DNA of 64,000 nucleotides, taken from assembly GCF_033546935.1 (NCBI RefSeq), contig NZ_CP137854.1, positions 2,170,001 through 2,234,000 on the forward strand, in the 5' to 3' direction. How positions within the stretch are numbered: the first letter of the stretch is position 1; every line of letters starts with the position of its first letter. Shown here one piece after another: positions 27,123 through 38,593 of the stretch. Source of the DNA: Xylophilus sp. GOD-11R (GTDB taxonomy: Bacteria; Pseudomonadota; Gammaproteobacteria; Burkholderiales; Burkholderiaceae_C). The position numbers and the translations under genes are program-made. Below the pieces are notes generated by a model that did no database searches, had not been told where the DNA came from, and saw only the letters and a program-made list of their open reading frames with translations.

Positions 27123-28130
27123 TCAGGCCTCGGCCTTGATGTCGGCGGCGCGGATCACCTTGGCCCATTTCTCCGTCTCGGCCGAGATGAACGCGTCGAA
27201 CTCAGCCGGTGAGCCTCCCGCCGCCAGCGTGCCCATGGCGTCCATGCGCGAGCGGATCTCGGCGCCGCGCACCACCGCGCTCACCTCCTGCGCCATGCGT
27301 GCGACCACGGGCGCGGGCGTGCCGGCCGGTGCCAGCATGCCGGCCCAGGTGCTGCCGTTGAAGCCGGCGAATCCCTGCTCGATGAAAGTCGGCAGTTCCG
27401 GCAGGCTCGGCAGGCGCTGGTCGCCCGCCAGGCCGATCAGCCGGATCTTGCCGTCGCGGCCCTGCGGCGCGAGGCTGCTCGGTGTGTCGAACAGCAGCTG
27501 GATCTGGCCGCCCATCAGGTCGGCCAATGCCGGCGCCGTGCCGCGATAGGGAATGTGGACCATGCGGATGCCGGTCTGCAGCTTGAGCAGCTCGGTCGTC
27601 AGGTGCGCGGCCGAGCCGTTGCCCGATGAGCCGAAACTCACTTTTCCGGGGTTGGCGCGGGCGTAGTCCACCAGCTCGCGCGCGGTCTTGAACGGCGCCT
27701 GGGCCGGCACCGCCGCCACCAGCGGCGTCACCCCGATCAGGGCCACGCCGCGCAGGTCGCGGGCGGGGTCGTAGGGCAGCTTGGGGTAGAGCGTGGTGTT
27801 GGCCGAATAGGCGGCGATGACGACGCCGAAGGTGTAGCCGTCGGGCGGCGCCTTGGCGACCATGTCGACGCCGATGATGCTGTTGGCGCCCGGCTTGTTG
27901 TCGATCAGCACCGGCTGGCCGAGCCGGTTCTGCAGCTCGACCTGCACCAGGCGCGCCATCTGGTCGGTGAAGCCGCCCGGCGTATAGGGCACCACGATGC
28001 GGATCGGCCGAGAAGGCCACGCCGGCTGCGCCCGGGCGGGCAGCGCCAGCGAGGCGGCGCCGGCCGCGGCGGCGATGGTGAAAAGTCTGCGGTGCAGGCG
28101 GATGGACCGAGTGTCGGGTAAGGCGGGCAT
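27123..28130 (-). CDS. Bug/TctC-family periplasmic solute-binding protein
   Basis: 335 residues. The N-terminus is an export signal (RRLFTIAAAAGAASLALPARA|QPAW). The mature part has the family landmarks WPSRPIRIVVPYTPGGFTDQ, NKPGANSIIGVDMVAKAPPDGYT and VSFGSSGNGSAAHL. Bug proteins bind small carboxylates, amino acids or amides; they are greatly expanded in Burkholderiales and often lack a cognate transporter nearby, as here, where no TctA/TctB gene is present. The ligand cannot be deduced. An alternative ATG lies ten codons upstream at 28160. Confidence 0.92.
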   Translation of the reverse strand: MPALPDTRSIRLHRRLFTIAAAAGAASLALPARAQPAWPSRPIRIVVPYTPGGFTDQMARLVQVELQNRLGQPVLIDNKPGANSIIGVDMVAKAPPDGYTFGVVIAAYSANTTLYPKLPYDPARDLRGVALIGVTPLVAAVPAQAPFKTARELVDYARANPGKVSFGSSGNGSAAHLTTELLKLQTGIRMVHIPYRGTAPALADLMGGQIQLLFDTPSSLAPQGRDGKIRLIGLAGDQRLPSLPELPTFIEQGFAGFNGSTWAGMLAPAGTPAPVVARMAQEVSAVVRGAEIRSRMDAMGTLAAGGSPAEFDAFISAETEKWAKVIRAADIKAEA

Positions 28131-28213
28131 CGGGCGTGGCGGGGTGGATGGTCGCCGCATGCTCCGGTCGGCGCCCCGCGCACGCAGCGGGAATTTCCCT
28201 ATGCGGACATACG

Positions 28214-29941
28214 CTAGAGCGTGGAGTCGGCCTCGTCGGTGTCGCGGTTGGCGTCCGTTGTGTCGCTCGCGTGGTCGCCCGAACGTCGGTGGTGCTTGCG
28301 CGTTGCCGCCGGGGCCGGCGCCAGGGGCGTGGCGGCGTCCATGAACCGCTGCAGGTCGGCCATAGGCATCGGCCGGGCAAAGAAATAACCCTGGCCGAAC
28401 TGCACCCCCAGCTCGCGTAGCTGGGCCAGCTGCGCGGCGGTCTCGATGCCCTCGGCGATCACGTCGGCGCCCACCGCCCGAGCGATGGCGATGATCTCGG
28501 GGATCAGGCTGGAGCGGATGGTCTCGTCTTCCATCTCGAAGACGAAGGACCGGTCGATCTTGAGGTAGTCGGGGCTGACCTTGCGCACCACGCCCAGGTT
28601 GGAATAGCCGGTACCGAAGTCGTCGATGGAGATGCCGTAGCCGTCGAGCTTGAGCCGGCGCAGCTCGGGCGCGAGGTCGGGCGAGAAGTCGTATTCGGTG
28701 ACTTCCAGCTCGATCTTGAAGTCGGTTCGGCCGGTCTCCGCCTGCACCGCGCGCAGGTGAGCGTGCAGGGTGTCGCGGCGCAGGTTGTGCGGAAAGAAGT
28801 TCAGCGCCACGGAGAAACCGGTGCGCGGCTCCATCGCCCGGGCGAGCTCGTGCAGCGCGGCGCGGCTCACGGCCACGTCGAAGGCCCAGGTGAGCTTCTG
28901 GTGGTTGAGGGCGGGGATGAACCTGTCTGGATACAGCAGCTGGTCGCCGTCGCGCAGCCGCGCCAGCACTTCGCAGCCCACGATGCGGCCGGTAGCCAGT
29001 TCCAGGATGGGCTGGTAGTGGCAGACCACGTTGGCCGGATCGCACAGGTAGCGGATGCGGTGCTCGATCGACTGGAATCGCCGGCATCGCCGGGTGACGA
29101 CATTGCTGGCCAGGAAGCCGAACAGCGCGGCGAAACCCAGCAGCCCGGCGATCATCCAGCGATGCCTCGGCTCCAGCGCGTGCAGGCCGAGCACCGATTG
29201 CGCCGATACCGGGCTGACGCCGGGGACCGTGCTCGTCACCAGGATGCGCAGATGCCGCGTGTCGATGCGCACCAGCGGGCTGTCGGCTGCCACCAGGGTG
29301 TCGGTCTGGTCTCCGTGCACACCCTTGAACACCCGCCGGCGCTGCGTGCCGCCGCCGGCCCAGACCGCGTCGGCGTTTTCACCGAAGGCGTCAATGGTGG
29401 GCGCGCTGTCGACCAGCACCTGGAACATGCCGCGTTCCACCACCGTGGCACGCACGCCGCCGGGCACCGGGCCGACGAAGCGCTGCACCGGCGTCGACAA
29501 AAAATACCGCCCGATGGAGCCGTCGATGCCGTTGACGCCGGCGGGCGCGGGTTCCGGCAACAGGCCCATGCCGGTGCTGCAGAACATGCGGCCCTGGCCG
29601 TCGAGCATGCCGATGGCGCGCGCATAGCGGTGCGCGAACATGAGCGCGCTCAGGCGCTTGAGGTTGGCGTCGGTGCAGTCGGCGCGATAACTGCGGTTGA
29701 GTTCGTCGAGCAGGGCGGAGGTGTCGTTCTGCACCGCCTGCATGCGGGCGTGGATGCGTGCATGTCCGCTCTGGATCTGCTGCACCCGCAGGCCGACCGC
29801 TGCCGAGCAGAACGCCGCCAGCATGAGCACGGCCACACCGTAGCCGGCCAGGTGGCCGGCCAATCGGGGGTGACGGCCGAGCAGGCGGGTCACCGGCAGA
29901 AGAAAGTCGAACCGCGCGCGCAGCGGCCGTGTCGTCGTCAT
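28214..29941 (-). CDS. CSS-motif/EAL c-di-GMP phosphodiesterase
   Basis: 575 residues. A first transmembrane helix (~29-51), a periplasmic region (~52-245) and a second helix (~248-270) enclose a CSS-type redox domain; cysteines occur in RADCTDANL and MFCSTGMG (CST instead of CSS). The cytoplasmic EAL domain (~285-545) keeps the active-site signatures: GCEVLARL (EVL form of EAL), NFFPHNLR, ELEVTEYD, SIDDFGTGYSNL, LKIDRSF and ADVIAEGIE. It should therefore hydrolyse c-di-GMP under control of periplasmic disulfide state, as described for PdeC-type enzymes. The C-terminal tail is Thr/Asp/His-rich. It is probably monocistronic. Confidence 0.9.
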   Translation of the reverse strand: MTTTRPLRARFDFLLPVTRLLGRHPRLAGHLAGYGVAVLMLAAFCSAAVGLRVQQIQSGHARIHARMQAVQNDTSALLDELNRSYRADCTDANLKRLSALMFAHRYARAIGMLDGQGRMFCSTGMGLLPEPAPAGVNGIDGSIGRYFLSTPVQRFVGPVPGGVRATVVERGMFQVLVDSAPTIDAFGENADAVWAGGGTQRRRVFKGVHGDQTDTLVAADSPLVRIDTRHLRILVTSTVPGVSPVSAQSVLGLHALEPRHRWMIAGLLGFAALFGFLASNVVTRRCRRFQSIEHRIRYLCDPANVVCHYQPILELATGRIVGCEVLARLRDGDQLLYPDRFIPALNHQKLTWAFDVAVSRAALHELARAMEPRTGFSVALNFFPHNLRRDTLHAHLRAVQAETGRTDFKIELEVTEYDFSPDLAPELRRLKLDGYGISIDDFGTGYSNLGVVRKVSPDYLKIDRSFVFEMEDETIRSSLIPEIIAIARAVGADVIAEGIETAAQLAQLRELGVQFGQGYFFARPMPMADLQRFMDAATPLAPAPAATRKHHRRSGDHASDTTDANRDTDEADSTL

Positions 29942-30355
29942 TCGACGCTGAAGAACTGGTCCATCGTCCGGGCGGTGATGCCGGCCACGCTGTCGCGCAC
30001 CTGGTGTTTGAAAAGAAAAAGGGCCATGAGCCCCGGTGATTGGCCAAGAAGGCGCGATCGGCTTTCGTGCATTCGAGAGCCGACGCAAATTGTGTTCCAT
30101 TGCGGCGGGCAGTTTGCGCAATCAAGCCAACTGCGATGGCGCGGTCGATAGCCTCGGGCCATGGGCCGTTACGGTGCATGCTCGTTGTGCATGGGCGGTC
30201 GAATATCGGCGGGTGATGACTACTTGCTGCCGCCACGGTGTGGCTCATCACTTTCGATAATCGTCGAAATATCGGAGCAACCGGGCGTTTGCATTAATTG
30301 GTTTTTACCGGCGCCGCAGGCATGATGTGCCGAGACGATTAATTGCGGAGCCCTC
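29942..30355. other. Intergenic region, no gene seen
   Basis: About 414 bases between the divergent phosphodiesterase and lipase-like genes, with lower GC than the coding DNA. It should hold both promoters. TTGCGGAGCCCTC at its right end is the ribosome-binding site for the gene at 30356. No repeat or RNA gene was recognised. Confidence 0.6.
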
Positions 30356-31975
30356 ATGGATTCGAAGCAGTTCGCCGCGCCTTATTTTCCCATTATCTAT
30401 GTGCGTGGTTACGCCATGACCGAAAAGGAAAGGGCGGAAACCAGCGCCGATCCTTTCTGTGGTTTCAACCTCGGAGCCACGGTGTTCCGCGCCGTCGCCG
30501 ACCGCGACCGCCCGCCGCGCAAGTTCGTCTTCGAATCCCCGGTACTGCGCCTGATGGCCGAACACGGCTATGGCGATGTCTACGAGGACGGCGCCGACAT
30601 CCAGGACCTGGGCTGGGACACCGACGCGCTCGGACAGCCCACCGGCAACCGCATGGCGGCGCGCTCCATCGTCGTCTACCGTTATTACGACAACTCGTCC
30701 GGCCTGCTCGGCAACGAGAAAGTGCCAACCATGGAGGCGCTCGCCGAAGGCCTGGCCGGGCTGATATTGCGGATGCGTGACCTGGTCTGCGCCAATCCGG
30801 ACGCCGCGGTGAAACCGGCCGATTTCCGGTGTTACCTGGTCGCGCATTCCATGGGTGGACTGGTCTGCCGCGCCCTGCTGCAGAACCGCAAGCTCAGCAC
30901 CGGCGGGGCGGTGGACCTCGTCGACAAGTTCTTCACCTACGCCACGCCGCACAACGGTATCGACCTCGGCGGAATCAATATTCCGAGTTTTCTGTCGGCC
31001 TTCAGCCTGAGCAATTTCGATCGCGACAAACGCATGCCCGAATATCTCGGCCTGCCGCCGGCCGCGAAGAAATTGAAAAGGGCCGACCTGGTGCCCGTGT
31101 CCGCGTTTCCCATCGACCGCATCTTTTGCATGGTCGGCACCAACCGCGCTGATTACGACGTGGCCCTGGGCTTGTCGCGCACCTTCGCGGGCAACGGCAG
31201 CGACGGCCTGGTGCGCATCGAGAACGCCACCCTGCAGGCGGTCAACGCCAACGGCAGCCTGGGCGCTCGCGCGCCCAAGGCCTTCACCTTCCGATCGCAT
31301 TCCGGCTATTACGGCATCGTCAATAGCGAGGAGGGCTACCAGAACCTGAGCCGGTTTCTCTTCGGCGACGTTCGGGCGGACATCTTTCTGGACATCGACG
31401 ACGTGCGGCTGCCCAAGGCGCTGGTGGGCGCCGAAGGTGTCGATGCGCTCTACCAGATCGAAATGACCGCCGCGCCGCGCGGCAAGCTCTGGTACTTGAG
31501 CCGGCGCATCGCCGAAGAGGATTCGGTCGCCTGCTTCAGCCATGCCCACTGGCAGGAACAGCGCGAGCAGTACCTGTCCACCGTGTTCCTGTCGAAGGGC
31601 CAGCGCATGGACAAGAGCAGCCCGGCGGTGCACTACAGCCTCACCGTCGGCCTGCGCCTACCCGACTACGAAGTGGGTGGCCGGCTCTGGCGGCAGGAGC
31701 ACTACGAAGGCCAGTACCTCTATCGCGAGACCATCGTCTTCGAGATGACCGCCCCCGAGAACGACACCCAGCAATGGCAGGTGCTGTTCTCGCGCCAGGG
31801 CACCGGCATCACGGTCGACAAGCAGGTGGCCGAACTCACGCCCGCCGCGGACGGCCGCACCATGGTGCTGAGCCTGCCCTTCGACAGCTCGCCCGACAAC
31901 GCCGACGGCCCCAGGCCGACCGACCAGCCGGCGGTGAAGGGAAACATGCGGCTGCTGGTGTCGGGCTGGAACTGA
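30356..31975 (+). CDS. Lipase/esterase-like alpha/beta hydrolase with C-terminal accessory domain
   Basis: 539 residues. The N-terminal ~340 residues carry a lipase fold: PIIYVRGYAM (~12-21) at the oxyanion-loop position, where a His-Gly pair is more usual, and the nucleophile elbow LVAHSMGGLV with S165, followed by YATPHNGIDLGG. The C-terminal ~200 residues (from DIFLDIDDVRLPKAL) look like a beta-rich binding domain of unknown type. No signal peptide is visible, so it is cytosolic or leaves by a non-Sec route. Start choice rests on GGAG at 30345. It may be a (phospho)lipase; a secreted antibacterial role is possible, but no secretion gene lies nearby. Confidence 0.75.
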   Translation: MDSKQFAAPYFPIIYVRGYAMTEKERAETSADPFCGFNLGATVFRAVADRDRPPRKFVFESPVLRLMAEHGYGDVYEDGADIQDLGWDTDALGQPTGNRMAARSIVVYRYYDNSSGLLGNEKVPTMEALAEGLAGLILRMRDLVCANPDAAVKPADFRCYLVAHSMGGLVCRALLQNRKLSTGGAVDLVDKFFTYATPHNGIDLGGINIPSFLSAFSLSNFDRDKRMPEYLGLPPAAKKLKRADLVPVSAFPIDRIFCMVGTNRADYDVALGLSRTFAGNGSDGLVRIENATLQAVNANGSLGARAPKAFTFRSHSGYYGIVNSEEGYQNLSRFLFGDVRADIFLDIDDVRLPKALVGAEGVDALYQIEMTAAPRGKLWYLSRRIAEEDSVACFSHAHWQEQREQYLSTVFLSKGQRMDKSSPAVHYSLTVGLRLPDYEVGGRLWRQEHYEGQYLYRETIVFEMTAPENDTQQWQVLFSRQGTGITVDKQVAELTPAADGRTMVLSLPFDSSPDNADGPRPTDQPAVKGNMRLLVSGWN

Positions 31976-31988
31976 TCAGCCGGAGCGC

Positions 31989-33290
31989 TCAGCGGCGCAC
32001 GCGCTCGAGCATTTCCGCCACCACGACGTGGGCGACGGTGCGCAGCAGCCGAAGTTCGCCCGCCAGCCACGGCCGGGCGGATTCGGGCAATGCCTGGTTC
32101 TGCGCTTCGATGGCCGCCAGAGTCGCCGGCACCACCTGGGCCAGCGCCGTGGCGATGCGGTCGAGCTCGCGTTCGCCGAGCCGCCGGGGCAGGCCCAGCG
32201 CTTCGCCTGCGGCCAGCAGGCTGTCGCGGTTCACGTCGCCGAAGTGCGTGGCACCGGGCAAGGCGATCATCATCGGCAGGTTCGGCCACGTAGCCTGGTC
32301 ACCGGCGATAGCGCGTGTCTGCCAGGCGGCCGTGGCCAGCAGGTCGTAGGCCGGCGCGAACTCGACGCCTTCGGCATCGACCAGAAACGACAGATTCTTG
32401 AGGTGGTTGTCGTCGTTGCCGATCAGCACATTGAAGACCAGCCAGGCGTAGAGCCTCAGACGCGTCGCCGCCCGGTTGCGGCAGCGCGTCACCACCTCCG
32501 CCAGCGCCTGCAGCGAGGCGGCGCGGTACTTGAAGCCGCGCGGTTTGTCGAGCAGTTGGCAGGCGTCGACGATGTGCCGGCGCAGTGTTTGGCCTTGGGG
32601 GCCGCTCCACCGGTCGAATCGCTCCACCAGGTACACCGGCTCCGGCACGTAGCGGCGCGACACGGCGGGCACCTCGCCGAGCACCGCGCGCGCCACGGTC
32701 ATCGTGAAGTATTCGTTGATGACCGAGGACGGATAGTCGTCCCCGGGATGGTCGGGCTTGAGGATGTGGGTCGAGGCTTGCGCGCCCACCGGTTCGAACA
32801 GCGCGCCATCGCGCACCACCACCAGCAGCTTGTGCTGGGCACCGGCCGCCGACATGCGCTTGGGCGCCTGGCTCGACAGGGTGGAACGCGGCAGCGCGCG
32901 GATTCTCCGGCTCAGTGCTTCATCGCCCAGTGCACGGGCGTCAGACTTCGAAGGCACCGGCATGCCGGGCGGCAGCAGCGTGAGCGATCCTGCGGATTCG
33001 GCGCCCAGGTATTCGAGCAGCGCGAAGGCATCGTCGCCCTGGATGTGCGCCTCCTTGGCGACGGCCTCGCGCAGGCTTTCTTCGGGCAGGAGGTTGTCGA
33101 AGTACCACTGCACCGGCCGGTGGCTGCCGCCATCCTGGTGCAGGGCAGTGCCGCGGGGAAGGGCTGGTGAGAGATCGAAGGCGTCAAGCGATGCACGCCA
33201 TGGCTCTTCGTAGCGGAACTGCCAGACATCGTCGCCTTCGCCGAGCGTGCCGACATGACGTTCGTCGAGGTAGACCTCAAGGCTGCGCAT
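31989..33290 (-). CDS. hipA: HipA-family serine/threonine kinase toxin
   Basis: 433 residues. N-terminal subdomain MRSLEVYLDERHVGTL; autophosphorylation loop SAAGAQHK with S147 at the E. coli S150 position; nucleotide-binding K178 in THILKPD; catalytic GNDDNHLKN (D294, N299) and metal-binding D316 in PAYDLL. All key residues are present, so the kinase should be active. E. coli HipA phosphorylates glutamyl-tRNA synthetase and causes persistence; the target here may be the same but is not shown. The gene overlaps hipB by 14 bases, antitoxin first, as in other hip operons. Confidence 0.92.
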   Translation of the reverse strand: MRSLEVYLDERHVGTLGEGDDVWQFRYEEPWRASLDAFDLSPALPRGTALHQDGGSHRPVQWYFDNLLPEESLREAVAKEAHIQGDDAFALLEYLGAESAGSLTLLPPGMPVPSKSDARALGDEALSRRIRALPRSTLSSQAPKRMSAAGAQHKLLVVVRDGALFEPVGAQASTHILKPDHPGDDYPSSVINEYFTMTVARAVLGEVPAVSRRYVPEPVYLVERFDRWSGPQGQTLRRHIVDACQLLDKPRGFKYRAASLQALAEVVTRCRNRAATRLRLYAWLVFNVLIGNDDNHLKNLSFLVDAEGVEFAPAYDLLATAAWQTRAIAGDQATWPNLPMMIALPGATHFGDVNRDSLLAAGEALGLPRRLGERELDRIATALAQVVPATLAAIEAQNQALPESARPWLAGELRLLRTVAHVVVAEMLERVRR

Positions 33291-33573
33291 CGGATGAACG
33301 GCTGCGCGATTGCAGCGCGCCCTTGCGTCGAAGTTCGTCGAACGCCGCCGATGCGGCCTGGGGCACATCCACCTGCAACTGAATGCCAAGCTCCTCCAGG
33401 AGACGCAGCACCAGTCCGAGTCGAACGGTCGACTTGCCGTATTCGACATCGGAGGTGAATTGCTTGCTCACCGAGGCCGTGGCGGCCAGGTCGTCCAGGC
33501 GGACGCCACTGGCATGCCGGACGGCACGGATGGCCAGACCGAGGTCGGCTACCGAATGGATGGGTATTTGCAT
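33277..33573 (-). CDS. hipB: HipB-like antitoxin, XRE-family repressor
   Basis: 98 residues. The helix-turn-helix lies at ~10-60 (LGLAIRAVRHASGVRLDDLAATASVSKQFTSDVEYGK), followed by LRLLEELGIQLQVDV and a flexible, basic C-terminal tail like those that E. coli HipB uses for degradation. It should neutralise HipA and repress the operon. Three matching palindromic operators lie directly upstream (33583, 33633, 33683); the first overlaps the ribosome-binding region. Confidence 0.92.
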   Translation of the reverse strand: MQIPIHSVADLGLAIRAVRHASGVRLDDLAATASVSKQFTSDVEYGKSTVRLGLVLRLLEELGIQLQVDVPQAASAAFDELRRKGALQSRSRSSDAQP

Positions 33574-33582
33574 GGCATGAAT

Positions 33583-33598
33583 TCCTGCGTTTGCAGGA
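33583..33598. promoter_or_regulatory. hip operator 1 (TCCTGC-GTTT-GCAGGA)
   Basis: Inverted repeat of 6-bp arms with a 4-base spacer, 10 bases upstream of the hipB ATG and touching its ribosome-binding site. It is comparable to E. coli hip operators in layout (TATCC-N8-GGATA). Confidence 0.8.
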
Positions 33599-33632
33599 TT
33601 TTACGCTGTGGTTTCGATGCCGGGCGTTTATA

Positions 33633-33648
33633 TCCTACGATCGCAGGA
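33633..33648. promoter_or_regulatory. hip operator 2 (TCCTAC-GATC-GCAGGA)
   Basis: Second copy with one arm mismatch, starting exactly 50 bases from operator 1. Confidence 0.75.
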
Positions 33649-33682
33649 ATTTTGATTGAAAAGGTGTTTAGTCCGATTAAAT

Positions 33683-33698
33683 TCCTGCGATCGCAGGA
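33683..33698. promoter_or_regulatory. hip operator 3 (TCCTGC-GATC-GCAGGA)
   Basis: Perfect palindrome (18 bp counting the flanking T/A), exactly 50 bases beyond operator 2 and 12 bases from the 3' end of the neighbouring kinase gene. Confidence 0.8.
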
Positions 33699-33710
33699 AA
33701 CTGAAGCTGG

Positions 33711-36083
<2,373 letters not shown>

Positions 36084-36421
36084 GGTTTGTCCCCCGGACC
36101 TGATTTCTTTGTATTCCTAATCGCAGCGCGGGCTCCGATAGTCAGCATTCATTGTCGGACAAGTTCCCGAATATGTATTCATGATCGGCCGGCTATCGAG
36201 CGGCCTTCCTCCCGCGTGAATGGGCACAGGCCTTGCAAGCGATTAGTCGGGCTTCGTGAATACCCTGATTTGGCGATTGAAAAATTGGATGGTCGGTGCT
36301 AAGGGATAACCCCCGCCTTGCTCGGAAACCGATAAAAATCGAGGGTCAAGACGTGGATGAAGCTTGAAAAGCGAGAATGCACGATTTACGCCAATCCTTT
36401 CACTGACCCGAGGAAAAAACG
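36084..36421. other. Intergenic region between divergent genes
   Basis: About 338 bases, AT-richer than the flanks. It holds the promoters of the hybrid kinase and the SRPBCC gene. GAGGAAAAAACG just before 36422 is the latter's ribosome-binding site. No other feature was recognised. Confidence 0.6.
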
Positions 36422-36895
36422 ATGTCGCTTATTGCGCTGCCAGACCGCGAACTACGCCTCAGCCGAGAAATTCCGGTGGCGGCGGCCAAGCTCTACCGTT
36501 GCTGGACGGAACCCGATCTGGTGGTGCAATGGTTCACTCCGCCGCCATACGTCACAGTAAAGGCCGACCTCGATGTGCGCCCTGGTGGCGCCAGTCTGAT
36601 CGTGATGCGCAGCCCGGACGGGCAGGAAATTCCCAATCCGGGTGTCTTTCTGGAAGTGGTGCCGGGTAAGCGTCTGGTAATGACGGATGCCTATACCGAA
36701 GCCTGGGTGCCGTCGGCCAAGCCGTTTCTCACCATCATTCTCGATTTCGAGGCGCTCGGCGAAAACCAATGCCGCTACACCGCGGTGGCGCGCCACTGGT
36801 CTATCGAAGACCGCGAAAACCACGAAGCCATGGGTTTTCATCAGGGCTGGGGAATCGCCACGGACCAGCTCGCGGCTTTGGCCGCAAAGCTTTGA
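36422..36895 (+). CDS. SRPBCC/AHSA1-family protein
   Basis: 157-residue START-like protein of the activator-of-Hsp90-ATPase (AHSA1/CalC) group: LRLSREIPVAAAKLYRCWTEPDLVVQWF at the N-terminus, DVRPGGASLIVM, and the closing GFHQGWGIATDQLAALA. Such proteins form a hydrophobic pocket and mostly lack assigned functions, acting as ligand binders or environmental-stress proteins. It has a strong AGGA ribosome-binding site. It is probably monocistronic. Confidence 0.88.
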   Translation: MSLIALPDRELRLSREIPVAAAKLYRCWTEPDLVVQWFTPPPYVTVKADLDVRPGGASLIVMRSPDGQEIPNPGVFLEVVPGKRLVMTDAYTEAWVPSAKPFLTIILDFEALGENQCRYTAVARHWSIEDRENHEAMGFHQGWGIATDQLAALAAKL

Positions 36896-37122
36896 GTTGT
36901 CTGGTTTCGACTGTCGACCGGCGCGACGTCCGAGCTGTTTTGAACTCGCGGCTTTTTCTGACAAGCCAGGGATGTTTTCCATCTTTCGCACTCGGCCAGG
37001 ATTTGCTAAATTAAATGTAACAACAGCTGCGTCGTGTATCTGGTCGCCTTTTGGTCGTGAAGGTGAGTGGTCGCGAATATGCAAGCAGCGCGCGTTATCG
37101 AATGAGAATGCAGGAGAAATCC

Positions 37123-37680
37123 ATGGCGAATGCTGGCAGTTTCATCTCTGAGGTTTACCGCGACGGGCGGGTCTATTACTTCGAGGCGAACTTCACCGTT
37201 CGACAGTGGAAGGCCGTCATCTGGGATGAACAGGGGCGGCCGTGCGGATCGATTTCATGCGCCTCGCCGGCGAGCCACCTCGAAGGCGATGCACTGGAAG
37301 ATGCGGTGTGCGAATGGGTGCACCGGGCGGTGCAGCACGAGGTCGGTTTCGTGGCCGACAGCCAGCGCGGGCTGCGCCTGGTCGACGTCGAGCCGATCGT
37401 CGCCAGCCGCAATGCGGCCAATGCGGAGCAGTTCGATTCCGGTGGCGATGGTGCCGACGCCTATGCCTTGTGGGACATGGTCGATGCACTGACCGCCCGC
37501 AGCCGCAGCGTCGTCAGCCGCGTGCAGAACGCGCCCGGCCTGGCGCGGTTTCTCCAGCGGAGCGATCCGTATCGAATGGATCGACCCGGCCTGCCACTCA
37601 CGCCGGTATTGCAGGCCAACACTCCGCCTACGTCACCGCTCGTCGCCAGCTCCCGGGAGGCATCCCCGCCGCCTGGGTGA
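37123..37680 (+). CDS. Hypothetical protein
   Basis: 185 residues from the ATG at 37123, chosen for AGGAG eight bases upstream. The first half is compact and well ordered (VYYFEANFTVRQWKAVIWDEQG, then a cluster VCEWVHRAVQHEVGFV); the second half is Ala/Ser/Pro-rich and probably flexible (TPPTSPLVASSREASPPPG). There is no signal peptide or membrane segment. The family is not recognised. Its last 53 bases overlap the 3' end of the AraC-type gene on the opposite strand. Confidence 0.65.
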   Translation: MANAGSFISEVYRDGRVYYFEANFTVRQWKAVIWDEQGRPCGSISCASPASHLEGDALEDAVCEWVHRAVQHEVGFVADSQRGLRLVDVEPIVASRNAANAEQFDSGGDGADAYALWDMVDALTARSRSVVSRVQNAPGLARFLQRSDPYRMDRPGLPLTPVLQANTPPTSPLVASSREASPPPG

Positions 37681-38506
37681 ACACGCGGGTGAAGTGACTC
37701 TGGTCGGAGAAGCCGCAAGCCGACGCGATGTCGGCCAGTGGCCGGCGGGTTTCGGCGAGAAGGCCGCGCGCCATGTCCACCCGCTGCCGGGTGAGCCACT
37801 GGTGCGGCGTCAGGCCGGTGGTGTCGCGAAACGCGCGGATGAAATAACTGCGCGACAACTCGCAAGCCTCGGCCACATCGGCCACCGAGATTTCGCCGTC
37901 GAGCCGGGCACGCAGCATTTCCTTGGCCCGCTCCTCGTGCTGGCGCGACAGTGCGCGCCCCTTGCGTGGCGCGGTGGCGATGGCGCCGCCGTATTGCTCC
38001 AGCAAGTAGGTCGCCATGGTCACGCCCATCTGGTCGATGAACAGCGGACTGGCATCGCCCGGGCGCTCCAGCATGGGAGCCACGGCCGAGGCGAGGTTGT
38101 AGAGCACCTTGTCCTTCAGTCCGGTCACGCATTCCAGCGAGCGCACCCGCGTGCCGACACGCTCGTCGATCGAGCGCTCGAAGAACTCGTGGGAGATCTC
38201 CAGCAGCAGGAAGTCCATCGGGCCGTCGAAGTCGGCGCGGTAGTGGTCGGCGAAGCTGCGGATGTAGACCGCGCCTTTTTCAAAAGCGTGACTGTCGGTG
38301 CGGCCGTCGTGGAAGATGCGACGGCTGTGGCCGTTGCCCATGGCGATGCCCACCAGGTAGCCGCGGTCGGTGGCTGGTGTCTCGACCCGGCTCAACCCGT
38401 CGGCCCTCGCCCGCTTGCGGTGGAAGGTGATGCCCGAACCCGAAAGCTGCTGGTTCTTGTGCAGCGCGTTGGCCGTGCAGCCCAGGGAATCCATCGGATT
38501 GGTCAT
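37628..38506 (-). CDS. AraC-family transcriptional regulator
   Basis: 292 residues. The C-terminal ~100 carry two helix-turn-helix motifs of the AraC/XylS type (ISVADVAEACELSRSYFIRAFRDTTG and PLADIASACGFSDQSHFTRVF...AAGMPPGSWR). The N-terminal ~170 form a cupin-like sensor region with no recognisable ligand. The start at 38506 has AGAGGTG upstream. No obvious target lies adjacent; the convergent hypothetical gene and the pirin gene are its neighbours. Confidence 0.9.
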   Translation of the reverse strand: MTNPMDSLGCTANALHKNQQLSGSGITFHRKRARADGLSRVETPATDRGYLVGIAMGNGHSRRIFHDGRTDSHAFEKGAVYIRSFADHYRADFDGPMDFLLLEISHEFFERSIDERVGTRVRSLECVTGLKDKVLYNLASAVAPMLERPGDASPLFIDQMGVTMATYLLEQYGGAIATAPRKGRALSRQHEERAKEMLRARLDGEISVADVAEACELSRSYFIRAFRDTTGLTPHQWLTRQRVDMARGLLAETRRPLADIASACGFSDQSHFTRVFTQAAGMPPGSWRRAVT

Positions 38507-38593
38507 GTCACACCTCTTATCGGGAAAAACACTTAGTCACCGAAGGCTAGCATTCCTGGCTTTCACCAAACTTGGCATGGCCCTTTGCCAGGG

